From assembly GCF_024704725.1 (NCBI RefSeq), contig NZ_JALIQS010000001.1, positions 744,001-808,000 of the forward strand: a DNA stretch of 64,000 bases. The letters run 5' to 3'. Made by a program: the position numbers and the translations under genes. This DNA is from Shinella sp. CPCC 101442 (GTDB lineage: Bacteria; Pseudomonadota; Alphaproteobacteria; Rhizobiales; Rhizobiaceae). This document shows, one piece after another, positions 17,129 to 25,550 of this stretch. The notes beneath the pieces were generated by a model. That model searched no databases and was not told the DNA's origin. It saw only the letters and a program-made list of their open reading frames with translations. Numbering within the stretch: position 1 is the first letter of the stretch; each line of letters opens with the position of its first letter.

Positions 17129-17422
17129 TCAAACATCTTCCGCATGGTGCATACGGAAGAGCTCCTGCTGCACTTCGTCCTGAAAAGCGAACACCGCGGC
17201 GCGGGCGCTATCGTCGCTCGATCCGAGCTTGCGCATTTCGTCTGCCAGCTCGCGGCAGACCTTTCGCCAATAAAGCCGCGCATCCTCGCCCTGCAAGCCA
17301 TCGAGCTCGCCGGCGCAATGACGAATTTTTGCCGTGCGGCGCTCAGCGGGGAAGGGGACAACCGGCCCCGTATCAACTGGAACAAAACGGCGGCGCATCT
17401 GAGCGGAGGCGTAGGGGGGCAT
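17129..17422 (-). CDS. Small conserved-looking protein downstream of repC
   Basis: Predicted 97-aa, charged, cytoplasmic protein that I cannot assign to a function. It has a basic N-terminus (MRRRF), a PVVPFPAERR segment and a helical, Cys-containing body with HCAGEL and YWRKVCRELADEMRKLG. Similar short proteins with PFPxxRR motifs are common in rhizobia. AAGGAAG lies 9 nt before the ATG at 17422. It follows repC on the same strand after 91 bp, so it may be cotranscribed with the replication genes. The reading frame keeps coding-like composition and faces the LysE gene. Confidence 0.6.
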   Translation of the reverse strand: MPPYASAQMRRRFVPVDTGPVVPFPAERRTAKIRHCAGELDGLQGEDARLYWRKVCRELADEMRKLGSSDDSARAAVFAFQDEVQQELFRMHHAEDV

Positions 17423-17462
17423 TGATTCGAGCTTCCTTGTCTTCCCCCCATGATTACGGATT

Positions 17463-17477
17463 GCATGGTTAACATGC
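17463..17477. repeat. Dyad GCATG-N5-CATGC downstream of repC
   Basis: Inverted repeat with 5-bp arms around GTTAA, 36 bp past the repC stop codon. Centromere-like sites of repABC plasmids are often found here, but this one does not fit the GTT-N4-GC-N4-AAC pattern. Function is unproven. Confidence 0.3.
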
Positions 17478-17513
17478 GGTTTCCAAAGCCGAATTCACTG
17501 TGCCGATTTGTGA

Positions 17514-18836
17514 TCATCCCGCACGTTTGGCAGGCGTGCCGTTCGCCCGCGCGAGCGCCATCAGCATCGGACCGAGCGTGAATTCACCGCGTTCCGCGCG
17601 TCGGCTGAGATCCCGCAGATAGCCGCCCGCCGAATTGATGTGCCCCGAACGCTCCAGAATGCAGGCGATCACGGTCGCCGCATTTTCCGGCCCAAGCACT
17701 GCGCAGGCATCCTCATACGCAGACGGGCTGATCGCCAGCATCGAGCGAACCACGACGGCCGCCGTCATCAGATCCCGCCAGCTAGAGATCGTCCCGCCAG
17801 GACCAAACGGAATAATTTCCGGGCAGGCCTGCAAAACAAGGGGGAGGGGATAGGGTTTCAGCGGGTCCGCCCCGGGCGTTGGGGCGCGCTGATGTCTGTC
17901 CGTCCTCGCGCTGCCAACGCCAAGCACCGGTTCACCGGCATCTCCGGATTTCGCTTCCGCTGTGGTATCAGCCGTCGCCAGCGTCTCCGATTGGAATTCA
18001 GCCTTTCCGCCCTGCTTCTTTTCGAAGCGAGGTTCAAAGTCAGAGGTGGATTCGGGTTTTGAATTCTGTTTGTGCCGCTCAGTTTGGCCGGGATAGCCAG
18101 CCGGATTATGTAAAATAATCTGATGTTCCATGCACTTGAGTATCTCCGACCGCAAGTCTTCGAGCGCTGAGAGGATCGGCGTCAGGATTTCTGGCGTTGC
18201 CACTCGCGGCAGGCCGAGTATCTGCACACGATATTCGGCTTCAAACTGCATCCAGTCACCGGAAAGGCCGTCTTCCAATGCGGTTTCTATCAGTTTGACG
18301 ATGTCACGGCGAACAAGCGTGATGCGTTCGCGAAGACGTTGCAGCAGCAGTCGTTCGGCAGTAACTGCTGCCGCAAGCTGTTCGATCTCCCCTGCCCGCG
18401 CGAGGAGGGGGGTCAGCGAAAAGCCGAAAGCTTCCCCGATCTCCCCTCCCCTGTCGCGGCGGACATATCGTTTGCCGTTGGGGCTGTCGCGTCGCGTCAG
18501 GAGACCGGCCTCGACCAGTGCGGCGAGATGCCGGCGTAGCGTCGTTTCCGCCATGCCATGCGTACGCAGGGAAAGCTGCATATTGGAAGGGAAGACGACC
18601 AGGCTGTCGCTGCCCGAAAGCTCCGTCTTCGGATAGAAACTCATCAGCGCGTTCAGCACGGAGAGCGCCCGATCGCTGACACGCAGCTTAGGCCGGGCTT
18701 CACAGAGCCAGCGATAGAGCTTCCACTTGTCGATGCTCGCTTCCGGCGAGACCGTCTTGGCAATGGCCTGGCTTGCCAACATGCCAAGCGTCATCGCTCG
18801 CTGCCCGAAGGGCGTCGTTATACCGTCCGTTTCCAT
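17514..18836 (-). CDS. repC: RepC replication initiator
   Basis: Predicted 440-aa initiator of repABC replicons, with the family's N-terminal GQRAMTLGMLASQA region and a winged-helix DNA-binding domain. The segment TTLRRHLAALVEAGLLTRRDSPNGKRY lies near residue 100. The C-terminal domain carries SAYEDACAVLGPENAATVIACILER and GGYLRDLSRRAERGEF, typical RepC motifs. Length matches the family. RepC binds and opens the origin, which in this family lies inside repC itself. GGTGAAGAG precedes the ATG at 18836. Its translation is expected to be held down by the counter-transcribed RNA in the upstream gap. Confidence 0.97.
   Translation of the reverse strand: METDGITTPFGQRAMTLGMLASQAIAKTVSPEASIDKWKLYRWLCEARPKLRVSDRALSVLNALMSFYPKTELSGSDSLVVFPSNMQLSLRTHGMAETTLRRHLAALVEAGLLTRRDSPNGKRYVRRDRGGEIGEAFGFSLTPLLARAGEIEQLAAAVTAERLLLQRLRERITLVRRDIVKLIETALEDGLSGDWMQFEAEYRVQILGLPRVATPEILTPILSALEDLRSEILKCMEHQIILHNPAGYPGQTERHKQNSKPESTSDFEPRFEKKQGGKAEFQSETLATADTTAEAKSGDAGEPVLGVGSARTDRHQRAPTPGADPLKPYPLPLVLQACPEIIPFGPGGTISSWRDLMTAAVVVRSMLAISPSAYEDACAVLGPENAATVIACILERSGHINSAGGYLRDLSRRAERGEFTLGPMLMALARANGTPAKRAG
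18040..18135. other. Relatively AT-rich segment of repC, candidate oriV
   Basis: In repABC replicons oriV lies in an AT-rich stretch within repC. This segment encodes the linker of RepC and is visibly richer in A/T than the surrounding gene, including the run TTATGTAAAATAATC. Placement is inferred from family knowledge, and no iterons are seen. Confidence 0.35.
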
Positions 18837-18897
18837 GTCTCTTCACCTTCAAAAAGGCAAAAGAGACCCCTTCATCGAAAGCCGATGCCAAAAACGC

Positions 18898-18903
18898 TTG
18901 ACT
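18898..18903 (+). promoter_or_regulatory. -35 hexamer of the counter-transcribed RNA
   Basis: TTGACT on the plus strand in the repB-repC gap, opposite to the repABC operon. The -10 element is not clear. The position predicts a start near 18933. Confidence 0.4.
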
Positions 18904-18932
18904 GTGATTCGGGGAAGTGCGACTCTCAGGCT

Positions 18933-18985
18933 GCTAAACGATGAGAAGGGCTTCCGCGACGGTAACGTTGAGGGGGCCTTTTTCT
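18933..18985 (+). ncRNA. Candidate antisense RNA (ctRNA) regulating repC
   Basis: Every repABC replicon studied encodes a small antisense RNA of about 50-60 nt in the repB-repC gap, and it limits RepC synthesis and sets incompatibility. This 157-bp gap has a TTGACT -35 at 18898 on the antisense strand. It also has an imperfect G/C-rich hairpin ending in GGCC followed by TTTTTCTTTT at 18979-18988, as a terminator would. The predicted RNA is about 53 nt, matching the known size. Exact ends are inferred. Confidence 0.55.
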
Positions 18986-18993
18986 TTTGCGGA

Positions 18994-20022
18994 TCAATCT
19001 CCCGATTTCTGTTTCTTTTCAGCCCGGTACGCATCGTAGAGGCGATCCAGGTTCTGCGTGATATAGGCGCCGAAAGCCGCGGCTTCCGCAGCTTTCAGAG
19101 CAATCGTGTATTGGCGGCCATTGCCCTTGATGCTGGCGCGGATCGAGCCATCCTTGCGCTCCCACGCGGCGGGGGCGGGTTTGACGGCATTTGTCGGCGT
19201 TTCGGCCTTGGAGAGGTGACCGCTCACAAGATTGAAACGCTCCTCCGGCGCGCGAACCCTGATCCGCTCCCGCCCGAGGAATTCGACGGCCCTATCCTCA
19301 TTGGCCGGCTCGTTGAAACGGGTCGCCAACTCGTGCCAACGATCGCGGCCGATGGCGAGCGCTGGGCCGATGCCGGTTCGCACCGCCTTCGGAATCCTGT
19401 TCACAACCGACAACATTTTTGAAACTGTCGTCTTGTCGATACTGAGTGCGGCCATGATCGTCTCACGATCAAAACCGCGACTTTCCAGTTCACCGGCAAA
19501 GGTCGCACGCTCCAGGAACGAGAGGTCTGCGCGGGCGCTGTTTTCCTGGCCCTGCGCGATAACGTGGTCGCGGTCGGTAAGGGCCTTGACTACCGCGCGC
19601 ACCGGGCGGCCGAGCAGGCGCGCCGCCTTTGCGCGGCGATGGCCAAAGGCGATCTGATAGACGCCGTCCTTTGTCGGGTGCGGACGCACGAGGATCGGCG
19701 AGTCCTGGCCGCGCACACGCATTGCATCCACCAGCTCCTGAAACTGCTGGTCGGAATGAGCAAGGCGATCCGAAACGAAGGAATCCTCGATCTGATCTGG
19801 CTCAAGCTCGATGACGACCTCTCCGGCCGTCAGCTTTGCTTCGATCTCCTTGGCCGCATCCGCCTTCGCCGCAAGTGCATCGATGCTGCGCGTCACCGCG
19901 CCGAGTGCTCCGATGCCCTTGTAGGTGACATGCTGGCGTTGCTCTTCCGCCACCGGGTTTACCGGCGTCAACTTGTCGTTGGCAGGGGCCATCAGATTGG
20001 AAAGAACGTTCTTGCGCGCCAT
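18994..20022 (-). CDS. repB: RepB, ParB-like partition protein
   Basis: Predicted 342-aa centromere-binding protein of the repABC partition system. It has a ParB/sulfiredoxin-type nucleotide-binding domain with GHRR at residues 127-130, then the ENSARADLSFLE box near 160. A helix-turn-helix follows (about 185-205: IMAALSIDKTTVSKMLSVV). The C-terminal part is for dimerisation. With RepA it segregates the replicon and autoregulates the operon. The ATG at 20022 is separated from the repA stop codon by one base, so the two genes are tightly coupled. Confidence 0.97.
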   Translation of the reverse strand: MARKNVLSNLMAPANDKLTPVNPVAEEQRQHVTYKGIGALGAVTRSIDALAAKADAAKEIEAKLTAGEVVIELEPDQIEDSFVSDRLAHSDQQFQELVDAMRVRGQDSPILVRPHPTKDGVYQIAFGHRRAKAARLLGRPVRAVVKALTDRDHVIAQGQENSARADLSFLERATFAGELESRGFDRETIMAALSIDKTTVSKMLSVVNRIPKAVRTGIGPALAIGRDRWHELATRFNEPANEDRAVEFLGRERIRVRAPEERFNLVSGHLSKAETPTNAVKPAPAAWERKDGSIRASIKGNGRQYTIALKAAEAAAFGAYITQNLDRLYDAYRAEKKQKSGD

Positions 20023-20023
20023 A

Positions 20024-21232
20024 TCAACGCCCCCATGCCTTATGGATCAGTTCGACGAGCTCCGAATTGACCGCTTCCATGGACTCGAACGCGCGGTCAT
20101 AGGTCGCGCGGGTGAACTGACTGCGGTCGACTTCGTAAAGCGTCTGGTTGGTCAGCGCGGCGTCGGCGATCGCGACGCTGCGCACCATCGGACTGGTCAG
20201 CACATGCTGCTTGAACATCGAGCGCATGAAGGCGACCATCTGGGTCTGCGGTCCGTCCGCCGGATCGTATCGGGTGACGAGGTAGCGCAGCCAATCCAGG
20301 TTCATGTTGCCACCCGCGCTCTTCAGCGTGTTCAACACCTCGCCGAGCATCTGCAGGAACTGGCACATCGACATGACGTCAAGCATCTGCGGATGCACGG
20401 TGATCAGCACCGCCGTCGCGCCGCAGATCGCGCTCATCGTCAAGAAACCGAGCTGCGGTGGGCAGTCGATGACCACTACGTCATAATCGTCGGCGACGGA
20501 GGACAGCGCCTCGTCGAGGCGGGCAAAGAAGATACGGCCATAATCGCCCCGGTTGCCCTGTGCCAGGACGCGCGGCGTATCGTGCTCGAACTCCATGAGT
20601 TCGAGATTGCCCGGCACGATATCGAGGCCTGGAAAATTCGTCTTGCGAATGATTTCCTTCAGCGGCCGGCGCTGGTCGTCGTAGCGGATGGCTGCGTAGA
20701 GCGTCTCGTTCTCGTTGACATCGAATTCCGGCTGGAAACCATGAATTGCCGAAAGACTGGCTTGTGGGTCGAGATCGACGGCGAGAACGCGGTGACCGGT
20801 GAGCGCGAGATGCTGCGCCAGATGCGCCGTCGTCGTGGTCTTGCCGGAACCGCCCTTGAAATTCACGACGGCCACGACCTGCAGATGCTCGCGGCCCTTT
20901 CGATGAGGAACGTAGCGCTGGCCACGGCTGTTCTGCTCCAGATACTTGCGCATCTCCTGGAGCTGGTCGGCGGAATAGGACCGGCGTCCGGACGGCGTTA
21001 CCTGCGGCAGCGGCCCCTTGGATTCCAGGGAGAGATTGCGCAGATAGCCACTGGTGACGCCAAGGAAATGCGCCGCCTCGCTCAGCTGAAACTGGCGCAG
21101 GGTCTTTTGCGCAACGGGCGGAAACATTTCCAGCCGATGCTGCTTCAGCTTGTCCGACAGCTCGTGCGCCTGACCAATGATCAGTTGATCGACCTCGGAA
21201 ATTGCCTGCCCGAACATTGCAGCCATATTCAT
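20024..21232 (-). CDS. repA: RepA, ParA-like partition ATPase
   Basis: Predicted 402-aa partition ATPase. An N-terminal helix-turn-helix region (QFQLSEAAHFLGVTSGYLRNL, cited only to show its place near residue 48) is followed by the deviant Walker A KGGSGKTT at 126-133 and VDLDPQ at 152-157, as in ParA proteins. RepA drives segregation with RepB and represses its own promoter. It is the first gene of repABC. The ATG at 21232 has a modest GAGATTAG upstream. The 278-bp gap upstream holds an inverted repeat that may be its operator. Confidence 0.97.
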   Translation of the reverse strand: MNMAAMFGQAISEVDQLIIGQAHELSDKLKQHRLEMFPPVAQKTLRQFQLSEAAHFLGVTSGYLRNLSLESKGPLPQVTPSGRRSYSADQLQEMRKYLEQNSRGQRYVPHRKGREHLQVVAVVNFKGGSGKTTTTAHLAQHLALTGHRVLAVDLDPQASLSAIHGFQPEFDVNENETLYAAIRYDDQRRPLKEIIRKTNFPGLDIVPGNLELMEFEHDTPRVLAQGNRGDYGRIFFARLDEALSSVADDYDVVVIDCPPQLGFLTMSAICGATAVLITVHPQMLDVMSMCQFLQMLGEVLNTLKSAGGNMNLDWLRYLVTRYDPADGPQTQMVAFMRSMFKQHVLTSPMVRSVAIADAALTNQTLYEVDRSQFTRATYDRAFESMEAVNSELVELIHKAWGR

Positions 21233-21245
21233 GTCGCTAATCTCA

Positions 21246-21286
21246 AAATGCGTTTCAAAGCCTATTTGGCAATTTAAATCGCATTT
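21246..21286. promoter_or_regulatory. Inverted repeat upstream of repA, candidate RepA operator
   Basis: AAATGCG (21246-21252) and CGCATTT (21280-21286) form inverted arms around a 27-bp AT-rich centre, 14 bp upstream of the repA start codon. RepA/RepB repress repABC promoters through such sites in related plasmids. The rest of the 21233-21510 gap shows no supported gene. Confidence 0.45.
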
Positions 21287-21510
21287 AGAACCGATTCGGA
21301 AGGAAGGGCAAGGCTAGCGGCGCGGATGTACAGCACGGGAAAGCCGTGGCGCATCAATAATTTGCAGCCTGGCGTATTGACGCCCGACCGCCAATGGGCG
21401 TCCCGCGATTCGTTCGGGCGAATACGGGAAGTGGGGCCGTCCATACCGGCTCTCTCTTTCGTGATTCGCTATTGTCTCGCGCGCGACGGTGCGTCGCGCA
21501 TCAAATAGGC

Positions 21511-22071
21511 TCAGCCACCCTGCCAGGTTTTCACCGCTTCCAGCGGCCAGACGAGCATCAGGACATTCAGCGTCAGGCCGTCGCGGATCAGATAGGTGGT
21601 TGTGGCTTCGAAGATCACGATGATAGCAACGCTTGCCCAGACCGGCAGGCGAGACGCCAGGAAGAAGCCGACGACCATCGCGAGGATGTCGGCGCTCGAG
21701 TTGATGACGCTGTCACCGAAATAGTCGAGCGAGATGGTCGACTCTCGGTAGCGATTGATGATCATGTCGGTGTTTTCGAGGATCTCCCACGCGCATTCGA
21801 CGATCAGCGATAGCGTAAGACGCACGTTTATGCTCGCCTTGGGCAGGATCAACGTGAAGAAGCCGAAAAACAGGATGCCGTGAATGATGTGGCTCGGCGT
21901 GTACCAATCGGACAGGTGCTGCGAGTTTTCCGAAGAAATAACGACGCCATGCCAGAGTTTGACATATCCGCACTTGCAGATGAGCGGCTGACCCATCGTA
22001 TAAAGGATGGCGGCCGTCGCGGCGATGAAGGCTACGACGATCAGCAGGGAATTTCGAGCCGTGCGGTTCAC
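21511..22071 (-). CDS. DUF2585 (UPF0314) membrane protein
   Basis: Predicted 186-aa inner-membrane protein of the DUF2585/UPF0314 family, known mainly from alphaproteobacteria and without assigned function. The signature GQPLICKCGYVKLWHG lies near residue 28 and a conserved SDWYTPSHIIHGILF follows. Later comes WEILENTDMIINRYR, then two C-terminal transmembrane segments. I chose the GTG at 22071, which has AAGGA 8 nt upstream and gives an immediate transmembrane helix. Longer readings to 22287 run over the divergent gene's leader. It is divergent from the FAH-family gene. Confidence 0.85.
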   Translation of the reverse strand: MNRTARNSLLIVVAFIAATAAILYTMGQPLICKCGYVKLWHGVVISSENSQHLSDWYTPSHIIHGILFFGFFTLILPKASINVRLTLSLIVECAWEILENTDMIINRYRESTISLDYFGDSVINSSADILAMVVGFFLASRLPVWASVAIIVIFEATTTYLIRDGLTLNVLMLVWPLEAVKTWQGG

Positions 22072-22186
22072 GCGGGATTTCCTTGAAGAATGCGATGCGC
22101 CGCGGGGAGCGGCGCACGAGGGTGGAGGCAGGTAGCCGGAAGATGACACGATCCGACGGCTGCAAACAAGATCGGGAGAGACACGC

Positions 22187-23203
22187 ATGAAACTTGCGAC
22201 GCTGAAGAATTCCACCCGTGACGGCCGGCTGGTCGTCGTTTCGCGCGACCTGACGCGCTGCTCGGAAGTGGGCCACATTGCCCGCACCCTGCAAAACGCA
22301 TTGGATGACTGGGAGCATGTTGCGCCGCGGCTGGAGCGCGTCGCCGAGGGGCTCGAAACCGGCGCACAGCCGACCGCACGCTTTCACGAGCACGACGCGA
22401 CCTCCCCGCTGCCGCGTGCTTATGCTTGGGCGGATGGTTCTGCCTATGTCAATCACGTCGAACTGGTGCGCAAGGCCCGCAATGCCGACATGCCGGAGAG
22501 CTTCTGGACCGACCCCTTGATGTACCAGGGTGGTTCCGACAGCTTTTTGGGACCACGCGATCCGATTGTCGCAGCCGATGAGACCTGGGGCATCGACATG
22601 GAGGCCGAGATCGCCGTCATCGTCGATGACGTGCCGATGGGCGCAAGTGTCGAGGAAGCGCGCGATGCCATCAAGCTCGTCATGCTGGTCAACGACGTGT
22701 CGCTGCGCGGCCTCATTCCTTCCGAACTCGCCAAGGGTTTCGGCTTCTTCCAGTCCAAACCGTCTTCGGCCTTCTCCCCGGTCGCCGTTTCGCCCGACGA
22801 ATTGGGCGATGCCTGGAAGGATGGAAAGCTGCACCTGCCGCTTCTCGTCTCCCTGAACGGCAAGGCCTTCGGCCGAGCCGATGCCGGTATCGACATGACC
22901 TTCGATTTCGGCCAGCTCATCGCCCATGCGGCAAAAACCCGGCCGCTCGTCGCCGGCACGATCATCGGTTCCGGTACAGTCTCCAACAAGCTCGATGGCG
23001 GGGCCGGAAAGCCGGTTTCGGAGGGCGGCGCTGGGTATTCCTGCATTGCCGAACTCCGCACCATCGAAACGATTTCGACAGGTGCGCCCAAAACGCCCTT
23101 CATGAAATTCGGCGACATCGTGCGCATCGAGATGAAGGACAAGACCGGCCATTCGATCTTCGGCGCGATCGAGCAGACGGTCGAGAAATACGAAAAGGAT
23201 TGA
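22187..23203 (+). CDS. Fumarylacetoacetate hydrolase-family protein
   Basis: Predicted 338-aa FAH-family hydrolase, which cleaves carbon-carbon bonds in fumarylacetoacetate-like acids. Metal-ligand segments MEAEIAVIVDDV and the FQSKPSSAFSPVAV, GAGYSCIAELRTIE and TPFMKFGDIVRIE stretches follow the bacterial FAH pattern. With maleylacetoacetate isomerase 4 bp downstream, it fits the last two steps of homogentisate (tyrosine) or a related aromatic pathway, giving fumarate and acetoacetate. GGGAGAG lies upstream of the ATG at 22187. No homogentisate dioxygenase is seen in the window. Confidence 0.88.
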   Translation: MKLATLKNSTRDGRLVVVSRDLTRCSEVGHIARTLQNALDDWEHVAPRLERVAEGLETGAQPTARFHEHDATSPLPRAYAWADGSAYVNHVELVRKARNADMPESFWTDPLMYQGGSDSFLGPRDPIVAADETWGIDMEAEIAVIVDDVPMGASVEEARDAIKLVMLVNDVSLRGLIPSELAKGFGFFQSKPSSAFSPVAVSPDELGDAWKDGKLHLPLLVSLNGKAFGRADAGIDMTFDFGQLIAHAAKTRPLVAGTIIGSGTVSNKLDGGAGKPVSEGGAGYSCIAELRTIETISTGAPKTPFMKFGDIVRIEMKDKTGHSIFGAIEQTVEKYEKD

Positions 23204-23207
23204 AGCC

Positions 23208-23852
23208 GTGAGCGATGACATCGTGCTTTTCGACTACTGGCGCTCGTCCGCAAGCTATCGCGTGCGCATCGCACTCGAAAGCCTCGGCCTTGCCTATCGT
23301 CGGGAATCCGTCGACCTGCTCGCGGGCGCCCAGCGTTCCGCAGACCACCGCGCCCGCAACCCGCAGGGCCTCGTGCCGGCGCTTGCAATCGACGGGCACA
23401 TGTTGACGCAATCGCTTTCGATCATCGAATATCTAGCAGAAACGCGCCCTCAGGCGCGTTTCCTGCCCGCCGACCCGCTCGGACGGCAGCGCGTGCGTAC
23501 ACTTTCCTATGCCATCGCCATGGAAATCCACGCCGTCTGCAACACGGGCATCATCGGCCATGTCATGGAAATCACCGGGGGAGGAGACGAAGTCCGTATC
23601 GCCTGGATGAGGAAGTTCATCGGCGAGGGCCTTGCCGCTGTCGACGTGCTGCTGAGCGACCCGGCAACAGGCTTCTTCTGCCACGGGGATACCCCGTCCA
23701 TGGCGGACTTCTGCCTCGCACCGCAGGTCTACAACGCAGAACGCTGGGGCGTCGATATCGCCGACCTCACGCAGGTAAGGCGTATCGCCGAAAATTGCCG
23801 CGCATTGCCGGCTTTCAAGGCAGCGCATCCGGAAGCGGTGAAAGGCGCCTGA
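23208..23852 (+). CDS. maiA: Maleylacetoacetate isomerase (zeta-class GST)
   Basis: Predicted 214-aa glutathione-dependent isomerase converting maleylacetoacetate to fumarylacetoacetate. The zeta-class signature SSASYRVRIALE starts at residue 13 and contains the active-site serine. NPQGLVPAL and TQSLSIIEYL follow, as in the glutathione-binding domain. It starts with GTG 4 bp after the hydrolase gene, so the pair forms an operon. A strong terminator follows at 23934-23967. Confidence 0.92.
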   Translation: MSDDIVLFDYWRSSASYRVRIALESLGLAYRRESVDLLAGAQRSADHRARNPQGLVPALAIDGHMLTQSLSIIEYLAETRPQARFLPADPLGRQRVRTLSYAIAMEIHAVCNTGIIGHVMEITGGGDEVRIAWMRKFIGEGLAAVDVLLSDPATGFFCHGDTPSMADFCLAPQVYNAERWGVDIADLTQVRRIAENCRALPAFKAAHPEAVKGA

Positions 23853-23933
23853 TCTTTCGGCGCGAGAGGTGGTCGACCGGCTTACCCCTCGTGAATGTAG
23901 AGCTGGTTTGCCAGGACGGATATTGATTCGCAG

Positions 23934-23967
23934 AAAGATCGCCCCGCACGAGACGGGGCGATCTTTT
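23934..23967. terminator. Bidirectional terminator between maiA and gabD
   Basis: Perfect 13-bp inverted repeat (arms AAAGATCGCCCCG at 23934-23946 and CGGGGCGATCTTT at 23954-23966) with a 7-nt loop and a further T at 23967. It serves the converging maiA (plus) and gabD (minus). Confidence 0.9.
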
Positions 23968-23973
23968 GGTTCA

Positions 23974-25455
23974 TCAGGCGACGTCGCCCATGCAGACGTA
24001 TTTCAGCTCCAGATAGTCGTCCGCGCCATGCGCCGAGCCTTCGCGACCGAGACCGGACTGCTTGATGCCGCCGAAAGGAGCGGCTTCGGAGGAGATGAGG
24101 CCTGTATTGACACCGACCATGCCGTATTCCAGCGCTTCCGTGACTTTCCAGACCTTCTTCAGGTCGCCGGCGAAGAAGTAGGCGGCAAGGCCGAATTCGG
24201 TGTCGTTGGCCTGCTCGATGACATCCTCGACCGTGTCGAAGCGGAAGAGCGGGGCGACGGGACCGAAGGTTTCTTCCCGGGCAACCGTCATGCCACGGGC
24301 AACGCCCTTCAACACCGTCGGCTCGAAGAAAGTGCCGTTGCCGGCGATCCGCTTGCCGCCAGCAACGACGGTGGCGCCCTTGGAAACCGCATCGGCGATA
24401 TGAGCCTCGACCTTGTCGATGGCCGCTTCCTCGATCAGCGGGCCGATGGTTACGCCCTTGTCAAAACCGTTGCCGACAGAAAGCTCGGCGACCTTCTTCG
24501 CCAGCTTCTCGGCGAAGGCGTCATAGACATTCGACTGGACGTAGATACGGTTGGCGCAGACGCAGGTCTGGCCCGCATTGCGGTACTTCGACACCATCGC
24601 GCCTTCGACGGCCGCGTCGAGATTGGCGTCGTCGAACACGATGAAGGGTGCGTTGCCACCGAGCTCCAGGCTCACCTTCTTGATCTGGTCGGAGCACTGG
24701 CGCATCAGGATGCGACCGACTTCCGTCGAACCCGTGAAGGAGATTTTCCGGACTTTCGGGTTGAAGCAGAGTTCCTTGCCGATCGCCGGGCCGTCTGTGC
24801 CGAGGATCACGTTGAAGACACCGGCCGGAATGCCGGCCTTTTCCGCCAGCACGGCAAGGGCGATTGCCGAAAGCGGCGTCTGCTCGGCGGGCTTGGAGAC
24901 CACCGTGCAGCCGACGGCGAGCGCCGGAGCAATCTTGCGGGCGATCATCGCGGCCGGAAAGTTCCACGGCGTGATCGTGCCGACGACGCCGACCGGCTGC
25001 TTGATGACGAGCATGCGCTTGTCGACGGACGGGGCAGGGATCGTCTCGCCGTTGATGCGCTTGGCTTCCTCCGCATACCATTCGACATAGGAGGCGGCGT
25101 AGAGGATTTCACCCCTGGCTTCCGGCAGGGGCTTGCCCATTTCGGCAGTCAGGATGGCGGCGAGTTCGTCGGCATTGGCGATGATCAGGTCGTGCCACTT
25201 GCGCAGCAGCACGCTGCGGTCCTTGGCCGGGCGGGCGGCCCAGACGGCCTGCGCCTTGTAGGCGGCGTCGATCGCAGCAGCCGTCTCGGTCGCACCCATT
25301 TCCGGCAGGGTCGCAAGCTTTTCGCCGGTCGCGGGGTTGAAGACGTCGAAGGTCTCGGCGCCGTTGCCGCCGATCCAGTTGCCATTGACATAGCCTGCAT
25401 CGCGCAGGAATTCGGTCGACTTCAGGTGCCGGGTGAGAGCATCGTAGAAGGCCAT
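23974..25455 (-). CDS. gabD: NAD(P)-dependent succinate-semialdehyde dehydrogenase
   Basis: Predicted 493-aa aldehyde dehydrogenase that oxidises succinate semialdehyde to succinate. The general base Glu is at 264 (SLELGGNAP) and the catalytic Cys at 298 (NAGQTCVC). The neighbouring Cys at 300 is typical of the SSADH family. The cofactor-binding ITPWNFP and TGSTEVGR segments are present. It lies 95 bp downstream of gabT on the same strand, completing the GABA shunt. Confidence 0.93.
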   Translation of the reverse strand: MAFYDALTRHLKSTEFLRDAGYVNGNWIGGNGAETFDVFNPATGEKLATLPEMGATETAAAIDAAYKAQAVWAARPAKDRSVLLRKWHDLIIANADELAAILTAEMGKPLPEARGEILYAASYVEWYAEEAKRINGETIPAPSVDKRMLVIKQPVGVVGTITPWNFPAAMIARKIAPALAVGCTVVSKPAEQTPLSAIALAVLAEKAGIPAGVFNVILGTDGPAIGKELCFNPKVRKISFTGSTEVGRILMRQCSDQIKKVSLELGGNAPFIVFDDANLDAAVEGAMVSKYRNAGQTCVCANRIYVQSNVYDAFAEKLAKKVAELSVGNGFDKGVTIGPLIEEAAIDKVEAHIADAVSKGATVVAGGKRIAGNGTFFEPTVLKGVARGMTVAREETFGPVAPLFRFDTVEDVIEQANDTEFGLAAYFFAGDLKKVWKVTEALEYGMVGVNTGLISSEAAPFGGIKQSGLGREGSAHGADDYLELKYVCMGDVA

Positions 25456-25487
25456 GATTTCGTTCCTTTCGGCAATGAAAAGGCATT

Positions 25488-25511
25488 CACCCGGAGCATA
25501 TGCTCCGGGTG
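25488..25511. repeat. 24-bp perfect palindrome in the gabT-gabD gap
   Basis: Arms CACCCGGAGCAT and ATGCTCCGGGTG form a perfect palindrome with no spacer. In RNA this is a strong hairpin ending 32 bp before the gabD start. It could adjust gabD relative to gabT, or be a processing site. Confidence 0.6.
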
Positions 25512-25550
25512 CCGCCTTGGGAGATGTTGTTTGGGCGGTTGCGCCGCCGA

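Noticed and set aside
21326-21508. 60-codon open frame on the plus strand in the repA upstream gap
   Set aside because: No ribosome-binding site and no recognisable domain. The gap is better explained as promoter and operator space.
17000-21600. Search for the GTT-N4-GC-N4-AAC centromere pattern beside repABC
   Set aside because: No match was found near repABC by eye. GTTTACCGGCGTCAAC in repB has GG rather than GC at the centre and is not a palindrome.
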